NCBI GenBank assembly: GCA_965246855.1
Contig: CBDFFP010000002.1
Location: 744,001 to 808,000, forward strand
Source: UBA1952 sp965246855
Lineage (GTDB): Bacteria > Bacteroidota > Bacteroidia > Chitinophagales > Chitinophagaceae
Direction: 5' to 3'
DNA length: 64,000 nucleotides
The notes under the pieces are model-generated. The model was not told where the DNA came from and did not search any database. It saw only the letters and a list, made by a program, of their open reading frames with translations. Shown here one piece after another: positions 9,745 to 17,969 of this stretch (position 1 is its first letter; each line of letters opens with the position of its first letter). The translations under genes and the position numbers were made by a program.

Positions 9745-9846
9745 GGAATGATTTTGTTGGAGAAGGTCGGGGCTTTTTTCACACAATTTTTTCACCACCG
9801 GGGGTAAGCCGAAAACCCGTTAAACGAGTAGGCATTTTCCAACTTT
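9745..9846 (+). repeat. Duplicated upstream region, copy 2
   Basis: Matches 6049-6148, including ACGGAATGATTTTGTTGGA (copy 1 GCGAAATGATTCTATTGGA) and AAGCCGAAAACCCGTTAA. It directly precedes the ATG of the intact cargo gene and so probably contains its promoter. Confidence 0.85.
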
Positions 9847-12800
9847 ATGAGACTTAGACAAGTACTCTTAAGCATGGGGACAGCACTGGCAATGCTCTTC
9901 TCCATAACGCGGGCAGACGCGACGGTCTGTCCCAATGCCATTTCCATTACGTCGGTCCCGGTGAGTAATCAGGCAATTGTCTGCGGCACGACTAATGACA
10001 TTACGTCGTCTAATGTCACCTCAACCTGTGGCAGTACGTTTTACTACGGTGGACTTGAAGCCCTCTACACCTACACGGCAACGACGAGTGGGCAGGTGCA
10101 GATTTCTGTGGACGGCGGCACAACGACCAATTACATTGGTTTGTTTGTTTTTGACGGTTGTCCGACTACAACCGGAACAAACTGCATGGGTGCCTCCAAC
10201 ACAAGCTTTGGCTATACAGGTTCGCTCATTGTGACGCTGACAGCAGGTACGACATACTACCTTATGTTTGATACCTGGCCTTCCCCGGCCAGTCCGTGTC
10301 CAGCAACATTTAGCATTTCCACCTGTGTTACGCCAACTGCGCCCGCCACTACGCTCGTCAATACAACGGACGCAACATTTGGATGGACGGGAACAGCAGC
10401 TAGCTATCAGGTAGAATACGGTACAAGTGCTACGCTGGGTGATCCGGGAAACAGTCGTGTTATCGCTTCTGCTAATTCTTATATGGCTATGGGTCTCACA
10501 TCCGCAACCACTTATAACTGGTGGGTACGTAGCGTCTGTGGCCCCGGCGATACAAGTGCATGGACAGCAGTAACGACCTTTACAACGGCATGTCTTCCGG
10601 TAACTAGCTTGCCGTGGTCAGAAAATTTTGACGGCATGGCAACTACGGGCTATCAAGTCCTTCCAAATTGCTGGACGCTGCAAAACAACAGCAGCTGGTA
10701 CACGGGTGCTTTTGGACCTGGCGCGCCGCACAGTGGAGCTAATTATCTTTTCACTTATGGGTTTGTGGCTGATGCTTTGTTATGGACACCGGGATTTAGC
10801 CTTACCGCAGGTACATCTTATGATTTCTCTTTCTGGTGGAAAGGCGATGGCGCTAACACTTGGGATGGATCCGCATCTTATAATACTTCAACAGATACAA
10901 CAGGAGCCACTATACTGGGCAAGTTCGCTACTTCCGGCACTGCAACGCCGAGTGGGTATCAACTGATTACGTACACATTTACCCCTGCAACAACAGGTGC
11001 TTACTATTTTGACCTGTTCTTAAATAGTCCTAATGGCGGGAATGGTTTCAGCTTTGATGACTTCATAGTGAGTGCTACGCCTTCCTGTTCTGCACCAACA
11101 CAGGTAGCAGTTACGAATATCAGCTCTACAGGCGCAACAGTCAACTGGACGGCTTCTATTTCGACTCCTGCCAATGGATATCGTTATGAGGTGCGCTCTT
11201 CGGGTGCGGCTGGTTCCGGCAACACGGGTTTGGTATCAACCGGTACGGTAGCGGCAGGATCAACTACAGTGAACCTTACTGGCCTTACGCCAAACACTAC
11301 AGATACCGTATATATTATGTCTCTGTGTAGTGCTACAGACTCCAGTACTTGGACGTATGCAATAGGTTTCACAACACTTTGTTCACCTGTAAACACCTAT
11401 CCTTTTGTAGAAAGCTTCCCTTCAACAGGTCTTCCTTCTTGCTGGAGTGCTTCTAACGCAGGTGGTGGTTTCTACAACTGGACCGGAACTGCTTCTGATG
11501 TTACCCATGGGGTAAGTGCTCCTTTTGCTGGTTCAGGATTTGCTTTTCTTAATGTTTATAACGCCCAGACCAGTAGCAATCCATATGTCTTGAATGCACC
11601 AAGTTTTGACCTGACTGGTGCTCCCAAGCAGTTGGAGTACTATTATTTCCTTGGTAGTGGAGGTTATCAGGGTACATCGGGCGCTACAGGTTCCGATCCC
11701 TATCCTCTACAGGTATTGGTAAGTGCGAATAATGGTACTACATGGGACACGCTGTATCAGCATAGTTCTGCTAACTCTACCATTGCCACCAGTAACAGCC
11801 CTTCTTTCTGGACTCAGAATATCATTGACCTTTCTGCTTATGCAGGACAGACAGTAATATTCCAATTCCTTTCCCAATCCAACTATGGTAATAACATTAC
11901 CAATCAGGGAATTGACGAGTTTACAGTAATGGACATTCCTTCCTGTGCAGCGCCAACAGGCCTGACAACCTCCAACATTACAGCGAACAGCGTAGATTTG
12001 AGCTGGAATGCTTCTATTACGCCGCCTGCCTTGGGCTATCTGTATGAAATCCGTACTTCCGGCGCACCGGGTTCCGGCGCTACCGGCTTAGTGGTTTCCA
12101 ATACGACGCAGCCAGGATTTACCACTGCTACCGAAAGCGGCCTTACGGCTTCTACGTTTTATAGCGTGTATGTTCGTGCATTGTGCAGCCTGACAGATTC
12201 TTCCGCATGGAGCTTCGCAGATACCTTCACTACGACGATTTCCTGCTTCCAGCCAACTAGCGTAACCGCTACCAACGTAACGACGACTTCGGTGGATTTG
12301 AACTGGACATCACCTACTGCTCCTCCGGGAAGCGGCTATCAGTATGAAATCCGCACTTCCGGCGCACCGGGTTCTGGCGCTACCGGCTTGTTTGTTGCTA
12401 ATTCTACTGCAGCGGGCACCACAACAGCCACAGAAACCGGCTTGAGTGCTTCCACTACCTATTCTGTGTATGTGCGCAGCATCTGCGGTTCGGGCGATAC
12501 AAGCCTGTGGACAGGAGCAACTAACTTCTACACGCCGTGCATTCCACCTACGGTTACGGGTACAACAGGCGCTTCCCGTTGCAGTGCTGGTTCGGTAACG
12601 CTTACGGCTACCGGCACAGGTAACAGCTTCTATTGGTACAATAACAACACAACGGATACCGTTGCAGGAACAGGTGCTTCTTTCACGACGCCTTCTATCA
12701 GCGCAACGAGTACCTATTACGTAGCAACAGCAAACACAACTGTTTATACGGGTCTGGGAAATACGCAGATTCCAGGTGGGAGTAGTAACTTCTCCGCAAA

Positions 12801-14376
12801 TCGCGGTATTGTGGTTCAGACAACCCAAAGTTTCTCTTTGGATAGCGCGCAAGTATATAGTGATGGCACTACGGGCTTTGTTTCCGGAACAGCTACGTTG
12901 GTAGATGACGCTACAGGCACAATTATCACGACTACTACTTTCAGCATTCCAGCCAATGGTCCACAATGGTATACGATGAACCTAGGTTGGAACCTGACAG
13001 GTGGTAATACCTATCGCTTGATGGCTACCTTTAGTGGCAATAGTGTACGGCGAATTGACGGTTTTGCCGGTGGCGTTGCAGATTATACCACACCTGCTTT
13101 CAATAATCTCGGCCCTTTGGGTACTATCATTGGTGGCTATGATTTTGGTCCTTCTACAACTACTTACAACTACTTCCACAACATCTCTGCTACTTCCCTT
13201 TGCGCTTCGCCGCGCGTAGCCGTTGTGGCAACAGTAGGCACAGGTTCTCCGGTAAATCTGGGTAATGACACCACGATCTGTGCAGGCAGCAGCCTCACAC
13301 TCGATGCCGGCAACCCGGGTGCGAGCTATTCCTGGAACACAGGCGCAAACAGCCAGACGATTTCCGTAAACGCTGCCGGAACTTATAGCGTAACCGTAAC
13401 CAACGCAGCTGGCTGTAGTGATACCGACACCATTATGGTGATGACTACTCCTGCGCCAACGGTAATGCTCGGCAACGACACTGCCATCTGCCCGGGCAGC
13501 ACCGTAACGCTCAATGCAGGTAACATGGGTACAGGTGCTACTTACATGTGGAGCACCGGCGCAAACACACAATCTCTTGTTGTGGCCAATGCCGGAACCT
13601 ATAGTGTAGCGGTTATGAGCAGCACGGGCTGCACAGGCCGCGATACAATCATAGTGATGAACGCTCCGGTACCGGTGGTGAATCTGGGCCGCGACACCAT
13701 GCTTTGCATAGGCAGCAGCCTTGCACTGAACGCCGGTAACGCAGGCGGCAGTTATGCCTGGAGCACGGGTGCAACTACATCCAGCATTACGGTAAACACA
13801 CCGGGTATCTACTCTGTAAGCGTAACAAACACGTCGGGTTGTGTTGGTGGCGACACTATCAACGTAATGCCGGGCATGATGCCAAACGCGGGTACCATCA
13901 ACTTCACCAATGCATCTCCGACCTTTAGCTTCTCCTCTATGGGCGGCTCACCGGGAATGCACGGCTGGAGCTTCGGCGACGGTACTTTTGATACGGCTGC
14001 AACGCCAACGCATACCTACACAGCAAACGGTACTTATACCGTAAGCTATGTTGTAAGAAATCCTTGCGGCTCCGATACAGCAACTACAACCGTCACGGTT
14101 ACCAACATAGGCGTGAATACGGTAACGCTGAATGGCGAAGTAACGCTGGCTCCGAACCCGGCTTCTGACCGCGTACTGATTCGCAACAATAACGCACAAG
14201 CTATGAAGCACATCACCGTGCTGAATGCCGTTGGCGCTGTGGTTCGCGAATTGAACGCACAGAATGGTAAAGAGCAAAGCATAGACCTTTCAGGTCTGGC
14301 GGCTGCTACTTACATGGTGCGTATTGAGTTTGACGGCGGCGCTATCGTCGTGCGCAGACTCCAAATCACCCAGTAA
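9847..14376 (+). CDS. Giant secreted T9SS cargo protein with FN3 and cysteine-containing repeats
   Basis: 1509 residues. Order seen: signal peptide (1-25); a domain with several Cys to about residue 160; an FN3-like unit (about 165-250); a MAM/adhesin-like domain (about 255-415); an FN3-like unit (about 418-515); a second MAM/adhesin-like domain (about 518-700); two more FN3-like units with the shared core GAPGSGATGL; a Gly/Thr-rich domain; three ~70-residue repeats opening LG(N/R)DT..C; a PKD-like domain (HGWSFGDGTFDTA..HTYTANGTYTV); and a T9SS type A sorting domain with APNPASDRV, AATYMVRI and RRLQITQ. It is expected to cross the outer membrane by the PorE/PorP-type system and be anchored or released. 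The composition suggests adhesion or polymer binding, but no catalytic domain is visible. Confidence 0.93.
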   Translation: MRLRQVLLSMGTALAMLFSITRADATVCPNAISITSVPVSNQAIVCGTTNDITSSNVTSTCGSTFYYGGLEALYTYTATTSGQVQISVDGGTTTNYIGLFVFDGCPTTTGTNCMGASNTSFGYTGSLIVTLTAGTTYYLMFDTWPSPASPCPATFSISTCVTPTAPATTLVNTTDATFGWTGTAASYQVEYGTSATLGDPGNSRVIASANSYMAMGLTSATTYNWWVRSVCGPGDTSAWTAVTTFTTACLPVTSLPWSENFDGMATTGYQVLPNCWTLQNNSSWYTGAFGPGAPHSGANYLFTYGFVADALLWTPGFSLTAGTSYDFSFWWKGDGANTWDGSASYNTSTDTTGATILGKFATSGTATPSGYQLITYTFTPATTGAYYFDLFLNSPNGGNGFSFDDFIVSATPSCSAPTQVAVTNISSTGATVNWTASISTPANGYRYEVRSSGAAGSGNTGLVSTGTVAAGSTTVNLTGLTPNTTDTVYIMSLCSATDSSTWTYAIGFTTLCSPVNTYPFVESFPSTGLPSCWSASNAGGGFYNWTGTASDVTHGVSAPFAGSGFAFLNVYNAQTSSNPYVLNAPSFDLTGAPKQLEYYYFLGSGGYQGTSGATGSDPYPLQVLVSANNGTTWDTLYQHSSANSTIATSNSPSFWTQNIIDLSAYAGQTVIFQFLSQSNYGNNITNQGIDEFTVMDIPSCAAPTGLTTSNITANSVDLSWNASITPPALGYLYEIRTSGAPGSGATGLVVSNTTQPGFTTATESGLTASTFYSVYVRALCSLTDSSAWSFADTFTTTISCFQPTSVTATNVTTTSVDLNWTSPTAPPGSGYQYEIRTSGAPGSGATGLFVANSTAAGTTTATETGLSASTTYSVYVRSICGSGDTSLWTGATNFYTPCIPPTVTGTTGASRCSAGSVTLTATGTGNSFYWYNNNTTDTVAGTGASFTTPSISATSTYYVATANTTVYTGLGNTQIPGGSSNFSANRGIVVQTTQSFSLDSAQVYSDGTTGFVSGTATLVDDATGTIITTTTFSIPANGPQWYTMNLGWNLTGGNTYRLMATFSGNSVRRIDGFAGGVADYTTPAFNNLGPLGTIIGGYDFGPSTTTYNYFHNISATSLCASPRVAVVATVGTGSPVNLGNDTTICAGSSLTLDAGNPGASYSWNTGANSQTISVNAAGTYSVTVTNAAGCSDTDTIMVMTTPAPTVMLGNDTAICPGSTVTLNAGNMGTGATYMWSTGANTQSLVVANAGTYSVAVMSSTGCTGRDTIIVMNAPVPVVNLGRDTMLCIGSSLALNAGNAGGSYAWSTGATTSSITVNTPGIYSVSVTNTSGCVGGDTINVMPGMMPNAGTINFTNASPTFSFSSMGGSPGMHGWSFGDGTFDTAATPTHTYTANGTYTVSYVVRNPCGSDTATTTVTVTNIGVNTVTLNGEVTLAPNPASDRVLIRNNNAQAMKHITVLNAVGAVVRELNAQNGKEQSIDLSGLAAATYMVRIEFDGGAIVVRRLQITQ

Positions 14377-14404
14377 GCATTGCGGAACAAGTAAAGCGTA
14401 AAAA

Positions 14405-14436
14405 AGAGAGCCGTCCCATTTGGGCGGCTCTTTTTC
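14405..14436 (+). terminator. Rho-independent terminator of the cargo gene
   Basis: AGAGCCGTCCCA and TGGGCGGCTCT pair around a short loop, followed by TTTTTCTTTT. Confidence 0.85.
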
Positions 14437-14471
14437 TTTTTGCGCCCTTTAGAAATCCACCGCCCTTGCTG

Positions 14472-14479
14472 TACGTTTG
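14472..14479 (+). promoter_or_regulatory. Putative -7 promoter element of leucine dehydrogenase
   Basis: TACGTTTG matches TAnnTTTG exactly and lies 24 bp before the ATG. No strong -33 element was identified. Confidence 0.55.
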
Positions 14480-14503
14480 TAGCCAAAATTCCTTTCTCCC
14501 CTT

Positions 14504-15574
14504 ATGGAGTCCTCCGTTCTTCAGCAGATGCAGGATATGGAACACGAGCAGCTCGTGTTTTGCCAGGATCCCGCATCCGGCCTCAAAGCCATCATCGCCA
14601 TCCACAACACCACCCTCGGCCCGGCCCTCGGCGGCACGCGGCTGTGGCCCTATAAAACACACGGCGAAGCCGTTGTGGATGCCTTGCGCCTCTCGCGCGG
14701 CATGACTTACAAGGCAGCAATTTCCGGGCTTAACCTCGGCGGCGGCAAGGCGGTCATCATCGCCGACCCAAAGCAAAAGTCTGAGGCGCTTTGGCGGCGC
14801 TACGGCAAGTTTGTGGACTCGCTCGGCGGCAAATACATCACCGCCGAAGACGTGAACACTTCCGCGCGCGACATGGAATTCATTGCGCTGGAAACCAAAA
14901 GTGTTACCGGCGTCCCTGAATACATGGGCGGCTCCGGCGATCCTTCGCCCTTCACGGCCTACGGCGTTTTTGTAGGGATGAAAGCCGCCGCCTGCAAGCG
15001 TTGGGGAAATGACAGCCTCGCCGGGAAAACGGTGCTGGTGCAAGGCGTGGGCCATGTGGGCCACTACCTTGTCGGGCATCTGGTGAACGCGGGCGCGAAG
15101 GTGAAAATCTCGGACATCAAAGACGAGAATCTGGAGAAAGCGAAGAGCGACTTTCCGTCCATCACCATCGTGGAGAACAACGACATCTTCTCCGAAGACA
15201 TGGACATCTACGCGCCCTGCGCCCTCGGTGCGACACTGAACGATGATTCCATCTCCAAGATGAAAGCAGGCATCGTGGCGGGCGCGGCCAACAACCAGCT
15301 TGCCGATGAAAACGTACACGGCCCTATGCTGATTGAAAAAGGCATCCTCTACGCCCCCGACTTCCTTATCAACGCCGGCGGCCTCATCAACGTGGCGGCA
15401 GAGCTTCAGACCTACAACGTAGAGCGCGTGAAAGGCAACGTGGAGAAAATCTACGACCGCACGCTGGAAATCTTCGCCCTCAGCGAGCGCGACAACATCC
15501 ACACCCAACAGGCCGCTATGCGCATCGCCCAGCAGCGCATCGACGACATCGGAAAAGTTCACGCAAGGCGGTGA
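14504..15574 (+). CDS. Leucine dehydrogenase (Glu/Leu/Phe/Val dehydrogenase family)
   Basis: 356 residues, typical for leucine dehydrogenase. It reversibly deaminates branched-chain amino acids to 2-oxoacids with NAD+, in the cytoplasm, feeding branched-chain breakdown or making precursors of branched fatty acids. The substrate pocket lysines are in RGMTYKAA (K70) and NLGGGKAVI (K82); the C-terminal Rossmann domain has VLVQGVGHVGHYL, and NNQLADE and INAGGLINVAAE follow as in the family. The start at 14504 is close to the -7 element; MQDMEHEQ is a possible alternative. A CAAGTATCAAG-type word follows the stop directly (TGATAAGTATCAAG), then a terminator at about 15605-15637. The E2 subunit at 36728 could use the same 2-oxoacids. 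Confidence 0.93.
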   Translation: MESSVLQQMQDMEHEQLVFCQDPASGLKAIIAIHNTTLGPALGGTRLWPYKTHGEAVVDALRLSRGMTYKAAISGLNLGGGKAVIIADPKQKSEALWRRYGKFVDSLGGKYITAEDVNTSARDMEFIALETKSVTGVPEYMGGSGDPSPFTAYGVFVGMKAAACKRWGNDSLAGKTVLVQGVGHVGHYLVGHLVNAGAKVKISDIKDENLEKAKSDFPSITIVENNDIFSEDMDIYAPCALGATLNDDSISKMKAGIVAGAANNQLADENVHGPMLIEKGILYAPDFLINAGGLINVAAELQTYNVERVKGNVEKIYDRTLEIFALSERDNIHTQQAAMRIAQQRIDDIGKVHARR

Positions 15575-15637
15575 TAAGTATCAAGTAGAAAGAGGAGATT
15601 CCAGAAGGAACGGTGTGTAAAAGCGCCGTTCCTTTTT
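15575..15637 (+). terminator. Short-word repeat and terminator after leucine dehydrogenase
   Basis: TAAGTATCAAGTAGAAAG follows the stop codon directly. It is followed by a hairpin AAGGAACGGTG/CGCCGTTCCTT with a T-run at 15605-15637. Confidence 0.75.
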
Positions 15638-15761
15638 TCTTTTCGAAAAATCTGTTCTCTCACAGAGCCGCAGAGCCGCAGAGGAATCCTTTCTTTGCAG
15701 AAGAGACACGCCCTTTCACCTGTCTTCAAAATCCGTCTTGATACTTGCTACCCACTCCCCA

Positions 15762-16673
15762 ATGAACTTCCCCAACCAAACCGGCTTCTACCAGGGCAAA
15801 GTGCGCGACGTGTATTCCATCGGCGACGACCGGCTGGTGATGATTGTCTCCGACCGCATATCGGCGTTTGACGTGGTGCTACCCCGCCCCATTCCCCACA
15901 AAGGCGCCGTGCTGAACGGCATTGCCTCCCGGATGCTGGACGCTACCGCCGACATCCTGCCCAACTGGAAGGAAACCGTTCCCGCGCCCAACGCCACGAT
16001 TGGCAAACGCTGCACGACCTATCCGGTGGAAATGGTGGTGCGCGGCTACCTCACCGGCCACGCGTGGCGGACGTATAAAGCGGGCGGGCGCGTGTTATGC
16101 GGCGTGGCTTTGCCGGAAGGCATGAAGGAAAACGAGCCTTTCCCCAGCCCCATCCTCACCCCCACCACCAAAGCCCACGAAGGCCACGATGAAGACATCT
16201 CCCGCGAAGAAATCATCCGGCGCGGCCTTGTTTCCCAAACGGAGTATGAGCAACTGGAAATCTACGCGGGAGAGCTTTTCCGGCGCGGCGGCGAACTGGC
16301 CCAGCAGCAGGGCCTGATACTGGTGGACACGAAATACGAGTTCGGCCACCGCGACGGGCAGATTTACCTTATAGACGAAATCCACACGCCCGATTCTTCC
16401 CGCTTCTTCTATGCCGACGGCTTCGGCGAGCGACTATCGCGCGGCGAAGCGCAACGCCAACTTTCCAAAGAATTTGTGCGCGAATGGCTGATGGAAAATG
16501 GCTTTTCCGGGAAGGACGGACAGCAGATTCCCGAAATGACCGACGCGGTGGTGGCCCGCATTTCCGCCCGCTATCTGGAGTTATACGAAGCCATTACCGG
16601 CGAGGCGTTTGAAGCGGAAATCCTGAGCGAAGAAGAAACGCAAAGACGTATTGAGGCAGTATTAAGCCAATAA
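15762..16673 (+). CDS. purC: Phosphoribosylaminoimidazole-succinocarboxamide synthase
   Basis: 303 residues. SAICAR synthase joins aspartate to CAIR in de novo purine synthesis, cytoplasmic. Family landmarks: FYQGKVRDVY at the N-terminus, VSDRISAFDVVLP, CTTYPVEMVVRGYLTGHAW, LILVDTKYEFG and IDEIHTPDSSRFFYADG. The ATG at 15762 gives the normal N-terminus; a TTG at 15738 lies in a TTGATACTTGCTA short-word repeat. The other purine genes are not adjacent; purF is 41 kb away. The 43-bp tandem array begins about 50 bp beyond the stop. Confidence 0.96.
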   Translation: MNFPNQTGFYQGKVRDVYSIGDDRLVMIVSDRISAFDVVLPRPIPHKGAVLNGIASRMLDATADILPNWKETVPAPNATIGKRCTTYPVEMVVRGYLTGHAWRTYKAGGRVLCGVALPEGMKENEPFPSPILTPTTKAHEGHDEDISREEIIRRGLVSQTEYEQLEIYAGELFRRGGELAQQQGLILVDTKYEFGHRDGQIYLIDEIHTPDSSRFFYADGFGERLSRGEAQRQLSKEFVREWLMENGFSGKDGQQIPEMTDAVVARISARYLELYEAITGEAFEAEILSEEETQRRIEAVLSQ

Positions 16674-16720
16674 TACCTTATGCAATAGGGCGAAGGGTGT
16701 ATCTAAAAAGTGGGGCTTGC

Positions 16721-16935
16721 ACTGATGATATCATAAGCGGCATATCCGCACTGTGGGGATGGCACTGATGATATCATAAGGGGTATCCCCACAAGTTGGG
16801 AACGGCACTGATGATACCATAAACGGCATATCCACAAGTTGGGGATGGTACTGATGATACCATAAACGGTATGTCCACAAGTTGGGAATGGCACTGATGA
16901 TATCATAAGGGGTATCCCCACAAGTTGGGAGGTGC
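16721..16935. repeat. 43-bp tandem array, five units
   Basis: ACTGATGATA occurs at 16721, 16764, 16807, 16850 and 16893, exactly 43 bp apart. A typical unit packs three palindromes: TGATATCA (some units TGATACCA), GGGGTATCCCC (or CGGCATATCC) and CCCACAAGTTGGG. 43 is not a multiple of three and the array has no consistent frame, so it is not coding. Units 3 and 4 contain TATCCACA or TGTCCACA, close to the core of a DnaA box but never the full TTATCCACA. It fills the 321-bp gap between purC and the DUF922-like gene. Confidence 0.9.
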
Positions 16936-16994
16936 ATTTATGATTTTGCATAAGGTATTTTCCTCTTCCCAACACTCTTTCTAGTACTTTTTCC

Positions 16995-17585
16995 TTATAA
17001 GTACGTCATTTGCCGCAGCCGCCCGGCGATGTTCTTCTCCCATTGTTCCTGCACGTCGAGCTCCGTTCCGTGGATGGTTTCGCGGTCATAGCGAGCCTGC
17101 TCTTCGGCGGCGCTGCGGTTCACCGCCTGATAAACTTCCGCAAGCTGCTCTTTGATTCCCTCCGGCTGGAAGGACGTGACCTTCATCCGCCGCCCCATCT
17201 CGCAGGCCCAGAGCGCGGCCAAGTGAAAGTGAAACTGCTCGTGGCGCAGCACATCCGGCTCGCGGCCCGCCAGCTTCATCCACGAAGCTTTTGGAACCAT
17301 GGCAATAGCAAGTATCACCATCACTTCGGTGCGCTCGCCCACCCGGCGGTATTTCATCTTGTAGTCTATCACCGTCACCGTGCGGGCCACGTTGTTGATG
17401 CGCACATCCGGCGGAATGGGAGCGCGGAAATCCTCATAATGCAGGGGCTGCAAGCGGTTGTAGGGAATGGCCCCATCGGTACGCGCGGCGGTATCCCAAA
17501 CCACTTTTACCACCACTTCCGGGCGCGGAGCGGCGATGGCGCGGAAGGAAAGGAATAATAGAAACAGGGAAAAGAGGCGCTTCAT
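16995..17585 (-). CDS. DUF922-like secreted putative zinc protease
   Basis: 196 residues from the ATG at 17585. Residues 1-18 are a signal peptide. The body has YNRLQPLHYEDFRAPIPPD and VLRHEQFHFHLAALWACEM; HEQFH at 115-119 fits an HExxH zinc site, and the general pattern matches DUF922 proteins, which are predicted metalloproteases of unknown substrate. It should act in the periplasm or outside. The in-frame upstream extension lacks a signal-like start, so the later ATG is preferred. Nothing nearby indicates a partner. Confidence 0.75.
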   Translation of the reverse strand: MKRLFSLFLLFLSFRAIAAPRPEVVVKVVWDTAARTDGAIPYNRLQPLHYEDFRAPIPPDVRINNVARTVTVIDYKMKYRRVGERTEVMVILAIAMVPKASWMKLAGREPDVLRHEQFHFHLAALWACEMGRRMKVTSFQPEGIKEQLAEVYQAVNRSAAEEQARYDRETIHGTELDVQEQWEKNIAGRLRQMTYL

Positions 17586-17651
17586 TTTGGGGTGAAAATA
17601 CACGTGGGAAAAACCCGCTTGGGGGTGCAAAGGTTGATTAGGGAATAGGGA

Positions 17652-17750
17652 GGTCATCTCGACCGCTAGGGAGAGATCTCACGTTTGCTAAGACTCACCT
17701 GCTGTGGCTCGCCTGCTGTGAGATTCCTCGCTCCGCGCTCGGAATGACCC
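17652..17750. repeat. REP-like palindromic repeat, copy 1
   Basis: Left end GGTCATCTCGACCGCTAGGG, right end CTCCGCGCTCGGAATGACC, with GATCTCAC and GTGAGATTCC inside as complementary inner arms. A near-identical copy follows at 17775-17873. The gap 17586-17969 holds only these repeats and a CCTATTCCC word chain. Confidence 0.85.
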
Positions 17751-17774
17751 GTGTTAATTGGGCTTGTAAAATGT

Positions 17775-17873
17775 GGGTCATCTCGACCGCTAGGGAGAGA
17801 TCTCACTTGTGTTGTGTCTTATGTGCTGTCATCATCTATCGTGAGATTCCTCGCTCCGCGCTCGGAATGACCC
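17775..17873. repeat. REP-like palindromic repeat, copy 2
   Basis: Same ends and inner arms as 17652-17750; the central loop differs, which suggests that the arms are under selection or were copied recently. Confidence 0.85.
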
Positions 17874-17944
17874 ACCTATTCCCTATTCCCTATTACCTAT
17901 TCCCTATTCCCTATTCCCTATTCCCTATTACCTATTACCTTTAA
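17874..17944. repeat. CCTATTCCC short-word chain
   Basis: About ten tandem variants of CCTATTCC / CCTATTACC. It ends about 25 bp before the hutU ATG and lies in its expected promoter or 5' UTR. Confidence 0.85.
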
Positions 17945-17969
17945 CCCCTCCCTTACACACTGCTTTTTT

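Noticed and set aside
16721..16935. CRISPR array
   Set aside because: Units are contiguous with no unique spacers and no cas genes are present.
16703..16975. 90-codon frame through the 43-bp array
   Set aside because: The period is not a multiple of three, so the peptide repeat changes frame; it is a by-product of the array.
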